Source of the DNA: Gnetum montanum
Taxonomy: Eukaryota > Streptophyta > Gnetopsida > Gnetales > Gnetaceae
Length of the DNA: 64,000 nucleotides
Direction: 5' to 3'
NCBI GenBank assembly: GCA_015680685.1
Contig: MNCI01007655.1
Span: 311,894 to 375,893, forward strand
Below, one piece after another: positions 45,639 to 57,205 of this stretch (its first letter is position 1; every line of letters starts with the position of its first letter). The translations under genes were made by a program, and so were the position numbers. The notes under the pieces are model-generated. The model searched no databases. It was not told the DNA's origin and saw only the letters and a program-made list of their open reading frames with translations.

Positions 45639-47588
45639 TCTATGTTCAAAACATAACTAAAGATTAGCATGTGATGTGTAACTTATAGCATTTAAGTACC
45701 TTATCTCATTAGATAGTTACACTTTCACTAAGTTATGACCATGGAAAATTGATTATGTTAATATTATTTGATTTAGAAGATTACTAGAGTTTGTTAGAAG
45801 GGTTTAACTTTCATGAATTGATGATTTTGATGTTAGTTTATTACTTAAACCTTTTTGGGTGTTAAAAAAATTCTATGTCAAAAGCCTAAGCTTTATGGCC
45901 CCCATGATGTAGATCTTACCTTCGGTAGCTGTAGGACTAAAGAATGAGGGTAATCGGACAAACGGTTTGAAAGTTATAGCTCTTGGAAGGTTTTGGGCTT
46001 GGAAAAATTTGAAAACTCCGCACTCATTTGAGCTCAAATGTGGAAAAATGCTAAGTGTGGTTGTGTATTTATAGGATTTTTGTGTTGTGTCAACAAGGTC
46101 TCATCTACATGGTTGGCTTCGTAGATGGGATCTCATTGATGGAGCTTATGACAAAAATTTTCACATTGAAAAATATGAGAAATAGAGAGAGATAGAGCAT
46201 GAATTTAGGATCCTTGGAGAGCTAGAAAAGTTATGAACATGATGAACTGCTTGAAGAGGGCTTAGATAATTCACAAAAAAGGAGTTTTAGTTGGAGAATG
46301 AATTTTGAAGGAGAAGTGCCTTTAAGGAGGGTAGAGTTGGATGTAATTGATGGGGAATGTGAAAGGATTCAATTGCGAAAATGCTTAAGGATAAGGAACT
46401 TAACAAGACCAACCAAGACAAATGCATGTTGGTCCTCACCATAGCAAAATCATGTCCTTTTTACCCTTGCATATCCTCAAACTAAGGAGTCCGTGGGTTC
46501 CATGGGTGATTAATGGTTGTGGAAAGTTAAGGACCTAATCCCAAAAGAATCTACCTAATAATTTCAACATATCAAAGTAAGACATTGAACAAAACATGGA
46601 AAACAGATAATGAGGTGAATTATGGAAAGCATTGGTGGATGAGAGAGAGAGAGAGAGAGAGAGGAATGGAGTTCCATATCATGGTCACTTGAAGTCCCTT
46701 GTGGATTTTGAGATTAAATGACCTGATAAAGTCCATCCTTAGTCCAAATCAATACAAACCACTTCTACTATCTTCACATTGATACCCTAAGACAAGCCCA
46801 CCCCTCAAGACACAAGAATGCTACGACAGATCAATCCTCATTCTTATAAAAGAAGAAAAGAGTAGGAAGTGAGATGGGCCTTAGTTAAATGGAACCTTTA
46901 GGCTTGGGTAACATGTCTTTCTAGTACCATAACAAGTCCTTGTAGTCTATTATTGACTCTAAGGGTTGTGCTTTGAATTCCCATCATTTTTATTTGGATT
47001 TTATGTTTTTATGAATTTTTGGATGGGAACCACACCATGCAAAGACTTTGACTTCTTATTATTGGCTGATAGCAAAATGGTAAAAAATTAATAAAAACAC
47101 TCATGCACTTAAAAGGGCATACAAATACAGAGAGCATCAAATCCCTTTGAAGTCACACCCTTGTCGATCCATTTAATCCTTCCCAAGTTTGGAAAATACC
47201 AAGGTCATAAGTTCATTAAAGGTTCTTATTAAGGAAGGGACCTCATATTTCCAAAATAAGGAACACCATTTTGTGGATGGGTGGATGATGTGGAATTACT
47301 GCTTGTTCCATGAAAAAGAAGCCATGTCTTAGTTATCCATCATCAAAATTCAAAGATAGAAGCTAGACTTTAGTAATCAAAAACATGCAATACAAACCAC
47401 CATAAATAGCAGCTACATCAAAATTTTGTCTTGTTGGCAATAAAGGAAAGAAAACAAACATAAGAAAAACCAAATAAAAAATAAAATAAAAATATAAAAT
47501 AAATTGTAAAGTATCCAAGAAATATAAAACGTACTCAAGATGATGAAAAATAACAAAAAATGAAAAACTAAGAGGCCACTTTAATTAG
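45639..47588 (-). other. E3 spacer between integrase and the extra frame
   Basis: Homologous in reverse to the E1 post-pol region (for example the AACCACACCAT and CTTTGAAGTCACACCC blocks). Contains a (GA)11 microsatellite at 46641-46663. No coding signal. Confidence 0.6.
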
Positions 47589-48880
47589 TCAACATGGATG
47601 GCCATCTTCTCCATGACTAATTTGGAAGGATGAGATTTGAAATATTGAGCATGGTTGTCTATCCAAGGAGTTATTATAGCCACTAGCTCTCTTGGGCTCA
47701 TAGAAAGGTTTAACTTGTTGTGTGTTGTTTAATAGTTTCTTATTTGGACTTTCAAGTTTGTAGATTAACATTACCCCAGAAGGAAAGGTTTTATAGATGA
47801 TGTAAGGTCCTTTCCACAATTCTTGGAACTTAGTTCTTTGTGACACATGTGTGGGATTCCAGTGATGGACCTTATTTCTTGGTTGAAATTTTTCCTTGTT
47901 CATTTTGAGGTCATGACATTACTTGTTGAATGCTTTGTGCAGTTCATTCAAGGACAAGGCCAAAAATCGATTATCATTTGGTACATTAAGGTTGATCAGT
48001 ATCTCTTTTTGTGTTAGACTAAGCTCAAGGTCAAGGTCATAGCCTATTAAAAGTGTACAAAGCTCAGACTGAATAGGAAGAGTTGGTAATTTTCTGTACA
48101 CGAGCTCATAGGGAGAATAGCCTCTAGGGAGTTTCCATGTTGAGCAGTAGGCCAAAACAACATCGTTAAGTTTAGTGCTCAAATATCTCCTATATTTACT
48201 AATTATTCTTATTAAGATCTTAGTGATCTCCTTATTTGTAACCTTAGCTTGATTGTTGGCTTGGGGATGATAGGGTGTTGTTAATTTATGTTCTACCTCC
48301 AAGCATTGCATGAGTTTTTGAAAGGTGTTGCCTATAAAATAAGTATGATTATCGAAAATTAGTGCACGTGGCACCCCAAACATGTTTACAACATTTTTTT
48401 GTACAAACCAAGTAGCTGTAGAAGATGTACAGTCAATGACGATTGTTGCTTCTGCCCATTTTGTACAATAGTCAATAGTGACTATGGTGCATGCCTTTTC
48501 ATTCGACATGAGCATGATGGGACCCATGAAGTCAATGCACCAAATGTTGATAGGTTCTAGTGGTTGGATCCATTGTTGAGGTCCCTCAACATAAGTGATC
48601 ATTCCACCATCATGTTGGTAGCACTCACTAGAGCAGATGAATTGGTAAGCATCCTGAAAGAGTGTTCACCAATAATGGTTGTGCATCTCCTAGCATAGTA
48701 GCCCTCACAAAGACCACCCTTGTGAACATCTTGAAGAACACATAGTTGATCAACATCAGGGACACACCAATGAACTAGGGCATCGACACACACCCTGTAA
48801 AGGTGTCCATTGATTTCCATGAAGTGTTTTATCTGGTGAAAAAATTGTTGTTTCTTCCTATGGTCCAACTCTTCTGGCAT
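47589..48880 (-). pseudogene. Integrase region of E3 pol
   Basis: The HHCC part (48880-48599) shows DVHKGGLCEGYYA and an altered CxxC. The core 48602-47919 is open for 227 codons with CIDFMGPI (first Asp), IFDNHTYF (second Asp) and QAKVTNKEI, where the catalytic Glu is Lys, as in E1. After a stop, 47903-47589 carries the GPY/F-type module (LWKGPYIIYKTFPSGV) and ends in SHGEDGHPC, matching E1. The core is well preserved but not expected to be active. Confidence 0.85.
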
Positions 48881-48889
48881 CTTCTGAGT

Positions 48890-49474
48890 GAGAAGATAGG
48901 TGAGAATGCCATTGTACTAGTTAGGCTTATTCAACATTTATTTAGTTATAACCCCAACAAAGAGGAGTTCATCTGGAAATTCATCAAAAAGTGGACTCTT
49001 CTCTTTGTTGCTCCATTGTAACCAAGATAAGTGGTTAGTAACTACATTCTCAATTCACTTTTGATCTACCATTGTGAGATCGAATCCCTACAAGATCACA
49101 AACCACTGTATGACATAGGGGCTCATTGTTAGTTTATTCATCAAGAACCACATTGCACTATGGTTTGTGTGCATAAACACCTTGTACATAAGCACATAGT
49201 GCCTGAATTTCTCCAAGGCATACACTACCACCATCAATTCTTTCTTTGTTGTGGTGTAGTTTATTTGGGTACCCACAATGCTTTAGCTCGCATAATGGAT
49301 GTAGTAACGATGGTTTTAATCATCTAACTACATGATCATGGCTCCCAAGGCATAATTTGACACATTTTTCATGATGTAAGAATGGTTTGGACTAGTTGGT
49401 GCTCATAGAATTGGAGTTTCTAAAAGCTTCTGCTTGAGTTGTTGGAATCCATTCTCACATTTCTTGATCTAGAT
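48890..49474 (-). pseudogene. RNase H region of E3 pol, cut off from RT by E2
   Basis: Readable as YTTTKKELMVVVYALEKFRH and MHTNHSAMWFLMNKL. Its upstream edge is the target duplication TAGAT of E2 (49470-49474); the RT part resumes at 54094-54099. Confidence 0.82.
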
Positions 49475-49932
49475 TGATGAGTGGCAAGGTACCTCTATGC
49501 TCAACCATACAAATCACAAGCGTTCACGCATGCTCTAGTCAAATTCTGTGGATGGGACTAGTTGTGGTATCTAGATCGTTATGCTTTGATTCTAGTTCAC
49601 TATCTTCCCACTTGGACTAGTGGTAGCTTTGTCACATATGGTTTAGTCTAAAGTGAGGCATATGATGTTGTTCCTAATTTTATGCTACTCTTGATGACGA
49701 TAAAGAGATAAATTAATTAATCTAATGGGTGATGGAAAAAAAGATCTAGACTACCCTATGGTGATGGTATCTACTCTTAACCATCCGTACACATCTTGGA
49801 CTTCGTGAGCCTACTTCTAGGATTGCCAAGTGTATGTTACTAATTGTGCCAAACAATGCACCTCTGGATTACAAAGTATTTACACTTAAACACTCATGAT
49901 TAAGGCATATGCATTTCGTTTAATAATAAGAA
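49475..49932 (-). repeat. 3' LTR of E2, U3 part deleted
   Basis: Follows the 5' LTR (53211 onwards) base for base until about 49932, where it passes directly into internal sequence. The U3, TATA and polypurine tract are missing, which points to a deletion after insertion. Confidence 0.82.
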
Positions 49933-51160
49933 CACCATGTGTCCTTCTTTCCAAGATTCAGACCAAGTCCAAACAGCTTTTTAGTGACACTACATCGTTT
50001 CATCCCATCGACAGACAACCATAAGACTATCAAAGTTGCAAGAAGTAACATCACTTGGTGTTTTGTCTAAGGGAGGAGCATTATTGTGGCACAATGATTG
50101 TTTTTTTTTGCTTTTTTTTATGGTCCTGAGAAGTCGCCATCCTTCAGGCATGGGTACATGTATTTTTAGTGGGACTCAAAGAAGTTTATTCAATGCCATT
50201 TAAAGTTGCTCTTACTTCCATTTTTCATTAGATCTATAGGGATATGGTTACAACCTCATTAACATGATAGAACATATAGAACTAGCCAAAGAGAATCCAC
50301 AAATCCCCTTGATGTCGCACCCTTTACATTCTACCTTAGTTCCTCACTCTTCCACCCAGACAAAATGATTATAGATTTATTATTAGGTTAGATGATGAAA
50401 AAGATTATCATTATGACCAGAGAAAGAATGTCTTATTAATGGAATGGGTGAATGTATATAGTGGTCCTAATGTCCAAATAATCGGTTCACTATGACTCGA
50501 CAACATAGAGAAAAACCTCACCTCAATGGGCAACATGATCAATAGCAAGACTACATACAAAGAAAATTAAAATGAAAACTAGAAAAAAATAGAAAAAATA
50601 GGAAAATGATAAAAAAATTTGTAAAACAAAAGGATAAAAAGCACTTAAAAACCTTGAAGATTAGAATGGGGATTAGTGAGTGGATGAATAGGATACATGC
50701 ATGTATGAAACATTGGGAACCCTTCATCCCTAACCATTGGGTGCCTATTGGTGGTGTGGTGGATAGGTAGAAAAATTGTTGGTCACACACTTGATGGTTA
50801 TATGTATGGTGGGTTAGGATATGACGTGTGTGAACATTATGGATGACTGGCCCATGATTGCACCCTAGAGCATGAGATGGTATGCATGGATTCATGTGTC
50901 TCCCCATGTTTGTAGATTTATTGGTTGGATGTGGGATTGGAGTACAGATAGATGGTGGCCCTTGTGTATGGTTGGAGGATTTTGGTTGAGATAGGGAAGG
51001 TGATGTGCTAGGTTGGTCTTGTGTTGGCTCGAATGATGTGGTGGGTCCATGCATGGTTTGCCTCGGCTTACGGCCTTTCCTCTAGAAGGGACGTTTCTAG
51101 CATTACGGTTGGAACTCACTAGTGTTAGCATGTCTTTGCACATTTGCAACACAAGTGGCA
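49933..51160 (-). other. E2 post-gag and 3' region (no pol)
   Basis: 50640-49933 is homologous to the post-pol region of E4 and E1. Between 51160 and 50640 open frames on the minus strand (50892-51161, 50551-51054) contain a basic stretch NRNARNVPSRGKAVSRG that aligns in part with E4 near 63090-63150 (KSRKCPFF). Unknown product, perhaps the end of gag. Confidence 0.55.
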
Positions 51161-52930
51161 CTCATTGGTTGATATTGTGGGGCTAGACCTTCCTAAATTA
51201 CTCATGATGACATATAAGGAGGTGTATTATGAGAATATAGAGGGTAAGTTGGATGGTAAGAGGCATGTGGTGGTGATCCTTCAAGGGATGTCATGTATTG
51301 ATGGTACTTGGGAAAGTGGTAGTGGCAATTAGAAGTAGAGGATGTAGAATTGATTGGAGAAACAAGATTTTGAACATAATAGCCATGTATTTTTGGTAGA
51401 TATGGCTGATGTGGTGGTGGCCTCCCCCAAAACTATGGTTGTTGCCACTACAGTTGATGACTGTGTTGAGGCTAGTAATAAGTCTTCCTAGGATGGTACA
51501 ATCAATTGTGGAACTATCTATAATTACCTGGTGGAAGATGAAATATCCTAGGCATGTGCTTTTGCATAAACTTTAGATCTAAGGCACCTACCCAATATTC
51601 CCGTAGATGTAACTAGACTGGGCAATAGCCCTTTGGATGATCATATATGCAGATTTTGCATCCATTATCTTCATTTTTGGTTAAGTCTATAGCCTCATTT
51701 TCTTTAGCCATGTTTCCCTTTTGCTGAAAAGTGTTAGCTATTTCTTGGTTCTGTATCCTTTGTTTATTGTGATCTTCTAGCTTATTTTGCATGATCCTCT
51801 CCTCGACTATCTTAATGAGAGTTGTGACATTTTGATATATCCATTTGGGAATCCTATTAAACTTTACTTCTAATTCATCAATAAACTCTTGTATTAGCAA
51901 GGTTTGTTGTGGTATCACCTTATTAGGATTAGTTTCATTCTCCTTACCATAGATATAGACCTCCTTCTGTTGGAGAGTTGGGTCCCATTAATATTTCTTG
52001 ACATTCTCCCATTTACATATCTCTCCTTCCTCTTTTTCCACATGCTCTATTATCTCTTTGATCTGATGGGCTTGAAGCTTGTATAATTGCCCTGGGGCAC
52101 ACATCCCAAGGATTGCCCTTGTTTCATTACAAAGTCCATCTATGATGTGGTAAAATTTCTCTTCCTTGGAGTAACCATGGCCTTGGCATAGGTTTAGTAA
52201 GGCATAATATCTATCTAAGGCCAGGTCTAAGGGTTCATGTTATTCTTGCTTCCACTCTTGGATTTGTCTCCTCAAATTGAACACTCTTTTATGATTTAGT
52301 ATCTCATTGAAAAGTTCTAACATTGTAGACCATTGTTGGATTGAATTTGGTCTCAATGATTGATACCACACTTTGGCTCTATCAATTAGTGTCCTAGGAA
52401 AGAGCTTAAGCTTTTTCCATTCACTTTCAATGTTGTAGAAAGCATAGGCATCATGGAAGGCTTGTAAATGATGTTACAGATCTGAATCATATCCTCCTGA
52501 AAATTGAGAAAGATTATTCATATCAAGCTTAGGTAGATGACTCTTTTTGTGATGCTTATTAGATATCCTAACTACCTCTATGATATGCATTAGGATCTTA
52601 GTGGCCAATAGGGGTTCATCATCATCAAAAAAATTGTGAGGGAAGTTTCTATGTTCATGGTGACTTCTTTGAATTTTCCCATGGGTTCGATTTTGATTTT
52701 TTGTCTAACCTTTTAATGGAGCTCTATCTCTATACCTATGTTCATCTTCATCAAAACTAGACATTGAAGGGAAAGAGGAAGACGAGGAACTGGAAGAATC
52801 GCCATGGCTTTTATAGTGTTCCTTGGGGTCCCTTGATTTATCATTTCTAGGTTTCAAGGAGGTCTTAGGCTTTGAGGCCTCCCCTAGTTCAGGACCTACA
52901 TCATCTCCTCTAAGTTTGTCCAGCTTAGGT
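51160..52930 (-). pseudogene. Broken gag of E2
   Basis: The zinc knuckle CKICIYDHPKGYCP (C-x2-C-x3-H-x4-C, intact here) ends the open stretch 51918-51613, which matches the E1 gag frame at 1399-1701 and E3 at 56960-56706. Upstream (52700-51918) the gag domain can be aligned but has stops. The amino-terminal Ser/Asp-rich part lies near 52860-52720. Confidence 0.78.
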
Positions 52931-53191
52931 GAATGTAGTCTTTGAGTGTCATCAAGGTGGTCATGATCATGCGAAACCCCTGCATAAGGTTGATCACTTC
53001 AATCTTCTTCATTGTATGTTGTGTTATTTCTCCAATGAATGTGTTCACTATACCATGCATTGTCATTTTTGTGTGGGAGAGACATTGTTGTTGGCTTATG
53101 GTGTGTGTGATTTAATATTTTTTAAAAGATATATTGTTAATGCATTTATAGTGATTGTGTATAATATAACTAATCTAGATAACTAGCACCA

Positions 53192-53209
53192 TCCTCGACA
53201 ACAACACCA
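53192..53209 (-). promoter_or_regulatory. Primer binding site of E2, tRNA-Asp type
   Basis: On the minus strand, one base after the 5' LTR: TGGTGTTGTTGTCGAGGA. It differs from the complement of the plant tRNA-Asp 3' end (TGGCGCCGTTGCCGGGGA, from memory of the family) at five of 18 positions, all C-to-T or G-to-A. tRNA-Asp priming is typical of the Athila/Tat branch. Confidence 0.75.
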
Positions 53210-53210
53210 A

Positions 53211-54093
53211 TGATGAGAGGCAAGGTACCCCTACGCTCAACTATACAAATCACAAACATTCATGCACGATTCGGTGAAATTCCATGGATGGACTAGTTGT
53301 GGTATCGAGATCATTATGCTTTGATTGCAATTCGCTGTCTTCCCACTTGGACTAGTGGTAGCTTTGTCATGTATGGTTTAGTCTAAAGTGAGACATATGA
53401 TGTTGTTCCTAATTTTATGCTACTCTTGATGATGATAAAGAGATAAATTAATTAATCTAATGGGTGATGGAAAACAAGATCTAGACTAGCCTATGGTGAT
53501 GGTATCCACTCTTAACCATTCGTACACATCTTGGACTTCGTGAGCCTACTTTTGTGAGTGCCAAGTGTACATCAGTGGTTGTGCCAAACAATGCACCTCT
53601 GGATTACTAAGTATTTACACTTAAATGCTCGTGATTAAGTCGTATGCATTCCACTTAATAATAGGAACAGTAAATAATAATAAATGGAAATATTTAACTA
53701 AAGAAAATAATAAATAATTAACAATAAAAAGTAATCTATGTGAATGCTGCAATGATGGGGGTAATCTCGATCTTTATTGCTAGTCATGTAATGTGTCCAA
53801 GTACATCACACTTGAACAAAGGTGTTGTATGATTACAAACATCACACTATAGGCATGCACTAGAAATAATAGACTTTAAAGAAAAGAAACTGAAAAATAA
53901 CATGGAAACTATCTCCCTAATTCTTATGTTCTACATGCTGTCTCATCTGAGAGCCCAAGTGCAATCTTTATATACGAGATCTAGATGAGGCGATGTTAGG
54001 TATTCGACGTTGCTTATTAGCCCCAACATTAGATACGCGACATCGCCCGATGTCGCGTATCTGATGTTAAGGTCACAAAAGGATGACTCATCA
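53211..54093 (-). repeat. 5' LTR of E2 (883 bp)
   Basis: Termini TGATGAG and CTCATCA. TATA box TATATAAA on the minus strand at 53967-53974. The U3 beyond it holds a strong inverted repeat (54025-54068) not found in the LTRs of E1 or E3. Confidence 0.9.
54025..54068. repeat. Inverted repeat in U3 of E2, 21-bp arms, 2-nt loop
   Basis: Arms 54025-54045 and 54048-54068 pair with one mismatch; the inner 15 bp (AGATACGCGACATCG) are perfect. Contains several CG sites in an otherwise AT-rich region. Confidence 0.92.
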
Positions 54094-54098
54094 TAGAT

Positions 54099-55900
54099 GA
54101 ACAAACCATCCTTCTTTGTAATTTTTACCAATTGTTTGGTGATCTTAGAGAAATTCTCTATGAAGCATTAGTAGTAGCTAATGTGACCAAAGAATGATCG
54201 AATGTCTTTGATAGTTTCTAGTTGGTAGGTAATTCCTTGGATGATCCTTATTTTTTTAGAGTCCACCTTAATCCTTGCTTGTGATATTTTGTGCCTAAGA
54301 ACAATGCCTTCCTAGACGATCAGATCACTCTTTTGCCAATTGAGCCAAAGGTTAATCTCCACACACCTTTTTAGCACTTATTTAAGGTTGTCTAGGGCTT
54401 GCTCAAATGTAGCGCCATTGGTGGAGAATTCATCCATGAAGAATTTTTCCCTGCTATTTGTTGAAAGATGCTTAGGATAAGGCATTGGAAGGTTGCAAGG
54501 GCATTGCATAGACCAAATGGCATTTTTCTGTATGCAAAAGTCCCCTAGGGACTTGTGAATGTGGTTTTGGCTTGATCTTTGGGTGTAATCTGAATTTGGT
54601 TATAACCATTAAACCATCCAAAGGGTTGTAAAAGAAATGCCCTGAAGTGGTGTCCAACACCTGGCCCACAAATGGCAACAAAAAATGATCTTTGTAGGTT
54701 GCCATGTTCAACAACCTAAAGTCAATACAATCCTTCCACTTGTTACCTTTTTTGGCACTATCACAAGTGGGCTAACACTCACTATGGATAATGGGATAGA
54801 TGAACCTTGCCTTGAGGAGTTGTTTAATCTCTTCTTTGATGACCTACTTTAGTTTGGGATTCAACTATCGTTGCAGTTGTCTCTTTAACTTTATGGAAGG
54901 AACTGTATAGATGCGGTATTGGCATATCCTAAGATTAATCCCAGTGAGTTTAGGATATGGCCAAGTAAAGGTTGTTGGTCATTTGTTGACTACCTTTAAC
55001 AACTTCACTTTTTGTTTAAGAGTAATAATGACATTGATTATCACTGGCTTTCCATTATTTAGAAAAGCATATTCCATGTTGGTAGGTAGAATTTTTAACT
55101 CTAGGGGCTCATGTTTAAAGCTCTCATGGATTTCTAACTCTTCCTAATAAGTGTCATTAGGTTCATTATGGGAGAGTTGGTAATGAACTCGCTCTAGTTC
55201 ATCCATGCCTTCAACATAAGCACTTGTCAAGCTCTCAATTGGTTTTATGTAAATTATTTAGTTGCTATTAGGATCAATTGTCAACCACTTGGTGCCCTCC
55301 TATTTTGTGGCTGCTGCATATAGGAACCTTTGAATTTCAGATACATCTACACACTACCTACATGTTGTGATGTTTGTACTTTTCATAGACCATAATTTCT
55401 ACACATAGTTGTACTCTGTATCACTGTACATGATGTATGGAACTCTCTACTTCTATATCTTTCTGAATGCATTTTCCTTAGAAATCTCCAAGGAGAGGTC
55501 TCTAATTCTCAGCTGTGCATCAATGGTGCTTAACTAAGCCCTTCCCATGATGATTGGAAAGTGCCCTTTGCAATTATTAACGTGGATCACTAGGAATCAA
55601 CAGGATAAGACCACCTACAAATGGTGGTCATAATGTCCTACACCAGTCCCAAGGGAACAGTGATGGACTGGTTTGCCAACTCAAGATAAATGTTGATCTT
55701 CTTGAATGGAGGTAGGTTCTAGGCTTTCTACATCTCATGAGAAATTAGATTTACACTAGAACTTGAATCTAGAAGAGCCTTGCAAGATTCATTCCCAATG
55801 ATTTATAGGTAAATAAGGGGACTCCCATGATTAGATCTTTTCTTGGGAAGGTGGCTAGCCTTAATCCAATCAGTTACTACATGGGTTAACATGATGGTAT
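54099..55900 (-). pseudogene. Protease and reverse transcriptase region of E3 pol
   Basis: The protease signature is at about 55792-55740 (CKALLDSSSSVNLIS; the DSG Gly is Ser). The RT palm is recognisable from about 54870 down (KQLLKARFIYPI-like, HFLLPFVGQVLDTTSGH, YGFLQK region) but shifts frame several times; only 54714-54472 is open for 80 codons. The region stops at the E2 insertion (TAGAT at 54094-54098). Confidence 0.78.
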
Positions 55901-57205
55901 GCACTTTAGGAGGTGTTTGGTTTGAAGGGGACTTGAAGGATGTAGATGTCAAGGATGAGGGAGAAGTAGGGATATTAGCCATGTATGTTTGTGAGGGCTT
56001 TGTGGGATTGTTGACTTAGAAGAATGGTCTTTTTTGGGATTTATTTTCTAAACCTCTCGGCTAAGGAGTTGGTTATAAGTTAATAGCCATGGTGGCATTA
56101 TATTGCTTTGGTTGGGCTAGAATTTTGCCCTACATTGGTGGAGTAGTTGGTAATTGAATTGAGGACAAAGTGACATGTGCAAAAGAATGAGGAGGGTAGT
56201 GAGAAAATGGGGATTCCCCTCTTGGAGATTTGGCTCTGCAGTATTCAAGAGGGTAGTAATGATGTTGGAATGAAGCATGACTAGAAGAGTCATGCATAGA
56301 AATAAGCTATTGAATAGAGTACTCATATGGATCAGGTTGCTAGTAAGGGTACTGCTACCTTGATGGTGGCAGCTCTCATGACTATGGATGTTGCCATTGA
56401 TGGCATTGCTCATAAAGTTGTGGTGGAGCTCCACTTGGATAGTAGGGTTATTGTTGGTTAACCTTCTTGGGGTTGTGTTAAGGATAAGGTAACTTTCTAG
56501 GTGCTTGCCTTCTTACCACTCTAGGATTTAGAGCATACACCCCAAACTCTCACAAGTGTGACACAATGGGATAACATCCCTTAGGATGTTCATATTGGCA
56601 GATGTCACACCCACCATCATCATCTGTTTCTATCTCCACAACCTTCTCTACTACAACAACCTTGCCCTTACCCCTCTAGTGGGCACATTCAACTTCTTTT
56701 CTTCTCTAGTGATCATGATTACTACTTTGCTTTTTGGATTCCTTTGCTATCTTCAAAGCGGTTTGGAACTTTTCATGCAAGGAGTTCCACATTTTGTCTA
56801 CCTTGGCCAAAATTTTAGAAACAAATTTTTGAATTAGTAAGGTCTTTTGTTGCATTAGCTCATTAAGTGATGCCTTCTCCTCATTATCACAAAACTGGAC
56901 TTCCCTTTTTCTAATGGAAGGATCCCAATTATATTCCTTTGCACTTTCCCTTTTTTTCAACTCTCCTTCTTCTTTGACAACTTGCTTTGTTAGCCTTTGA
57001 ATCTGATGGGCTCTAAGTTTTAAGAGTCTCCCTTGGACATAGATCCCAAGAGTTCTCCGTAATTTTTTTTAGAGCCCATCTATGATATGATGAAGCCACT
57101 CCCTTTGAGAATAATCATGACCAAGACATCAGTGCAAAAGTGAATAGTACCTACCCATGGCTACATCTAAGAGTTCATGTATTCCTTGTTTCCAACCTTG
57201 GATCT

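Larger units (their letters stand above)
49475..54093 (-). mobile_element. LTR retrotransposon E2, pol-less, inserted in E3 pol
   Basis: 4619 bp with a perfect 5-bp target duplication TAGAT (49470-49474, 54094-54098). 5' LTR 53211-54093, tRNA-Asp-type primer site, gag, a short unassigned region and the post-pol type 3' region, then a truncated 3' LTR (49475 to about 49932). No protease, RT, RNase H or integrase. E4 has the same gag-to-3' arrangement. A hand count of about 200 aligned bp between the LTRs gave about 26 differences. Confidence 0.9.

Noticed and set aside
50551-51054. 167-codon membrane-protein-like frame
   Set aside because: The hydrophobic end lies in the T-rich post-pol DNA of E2; likely a by-product of base composition, although the basic part upstream may be gag-derived.
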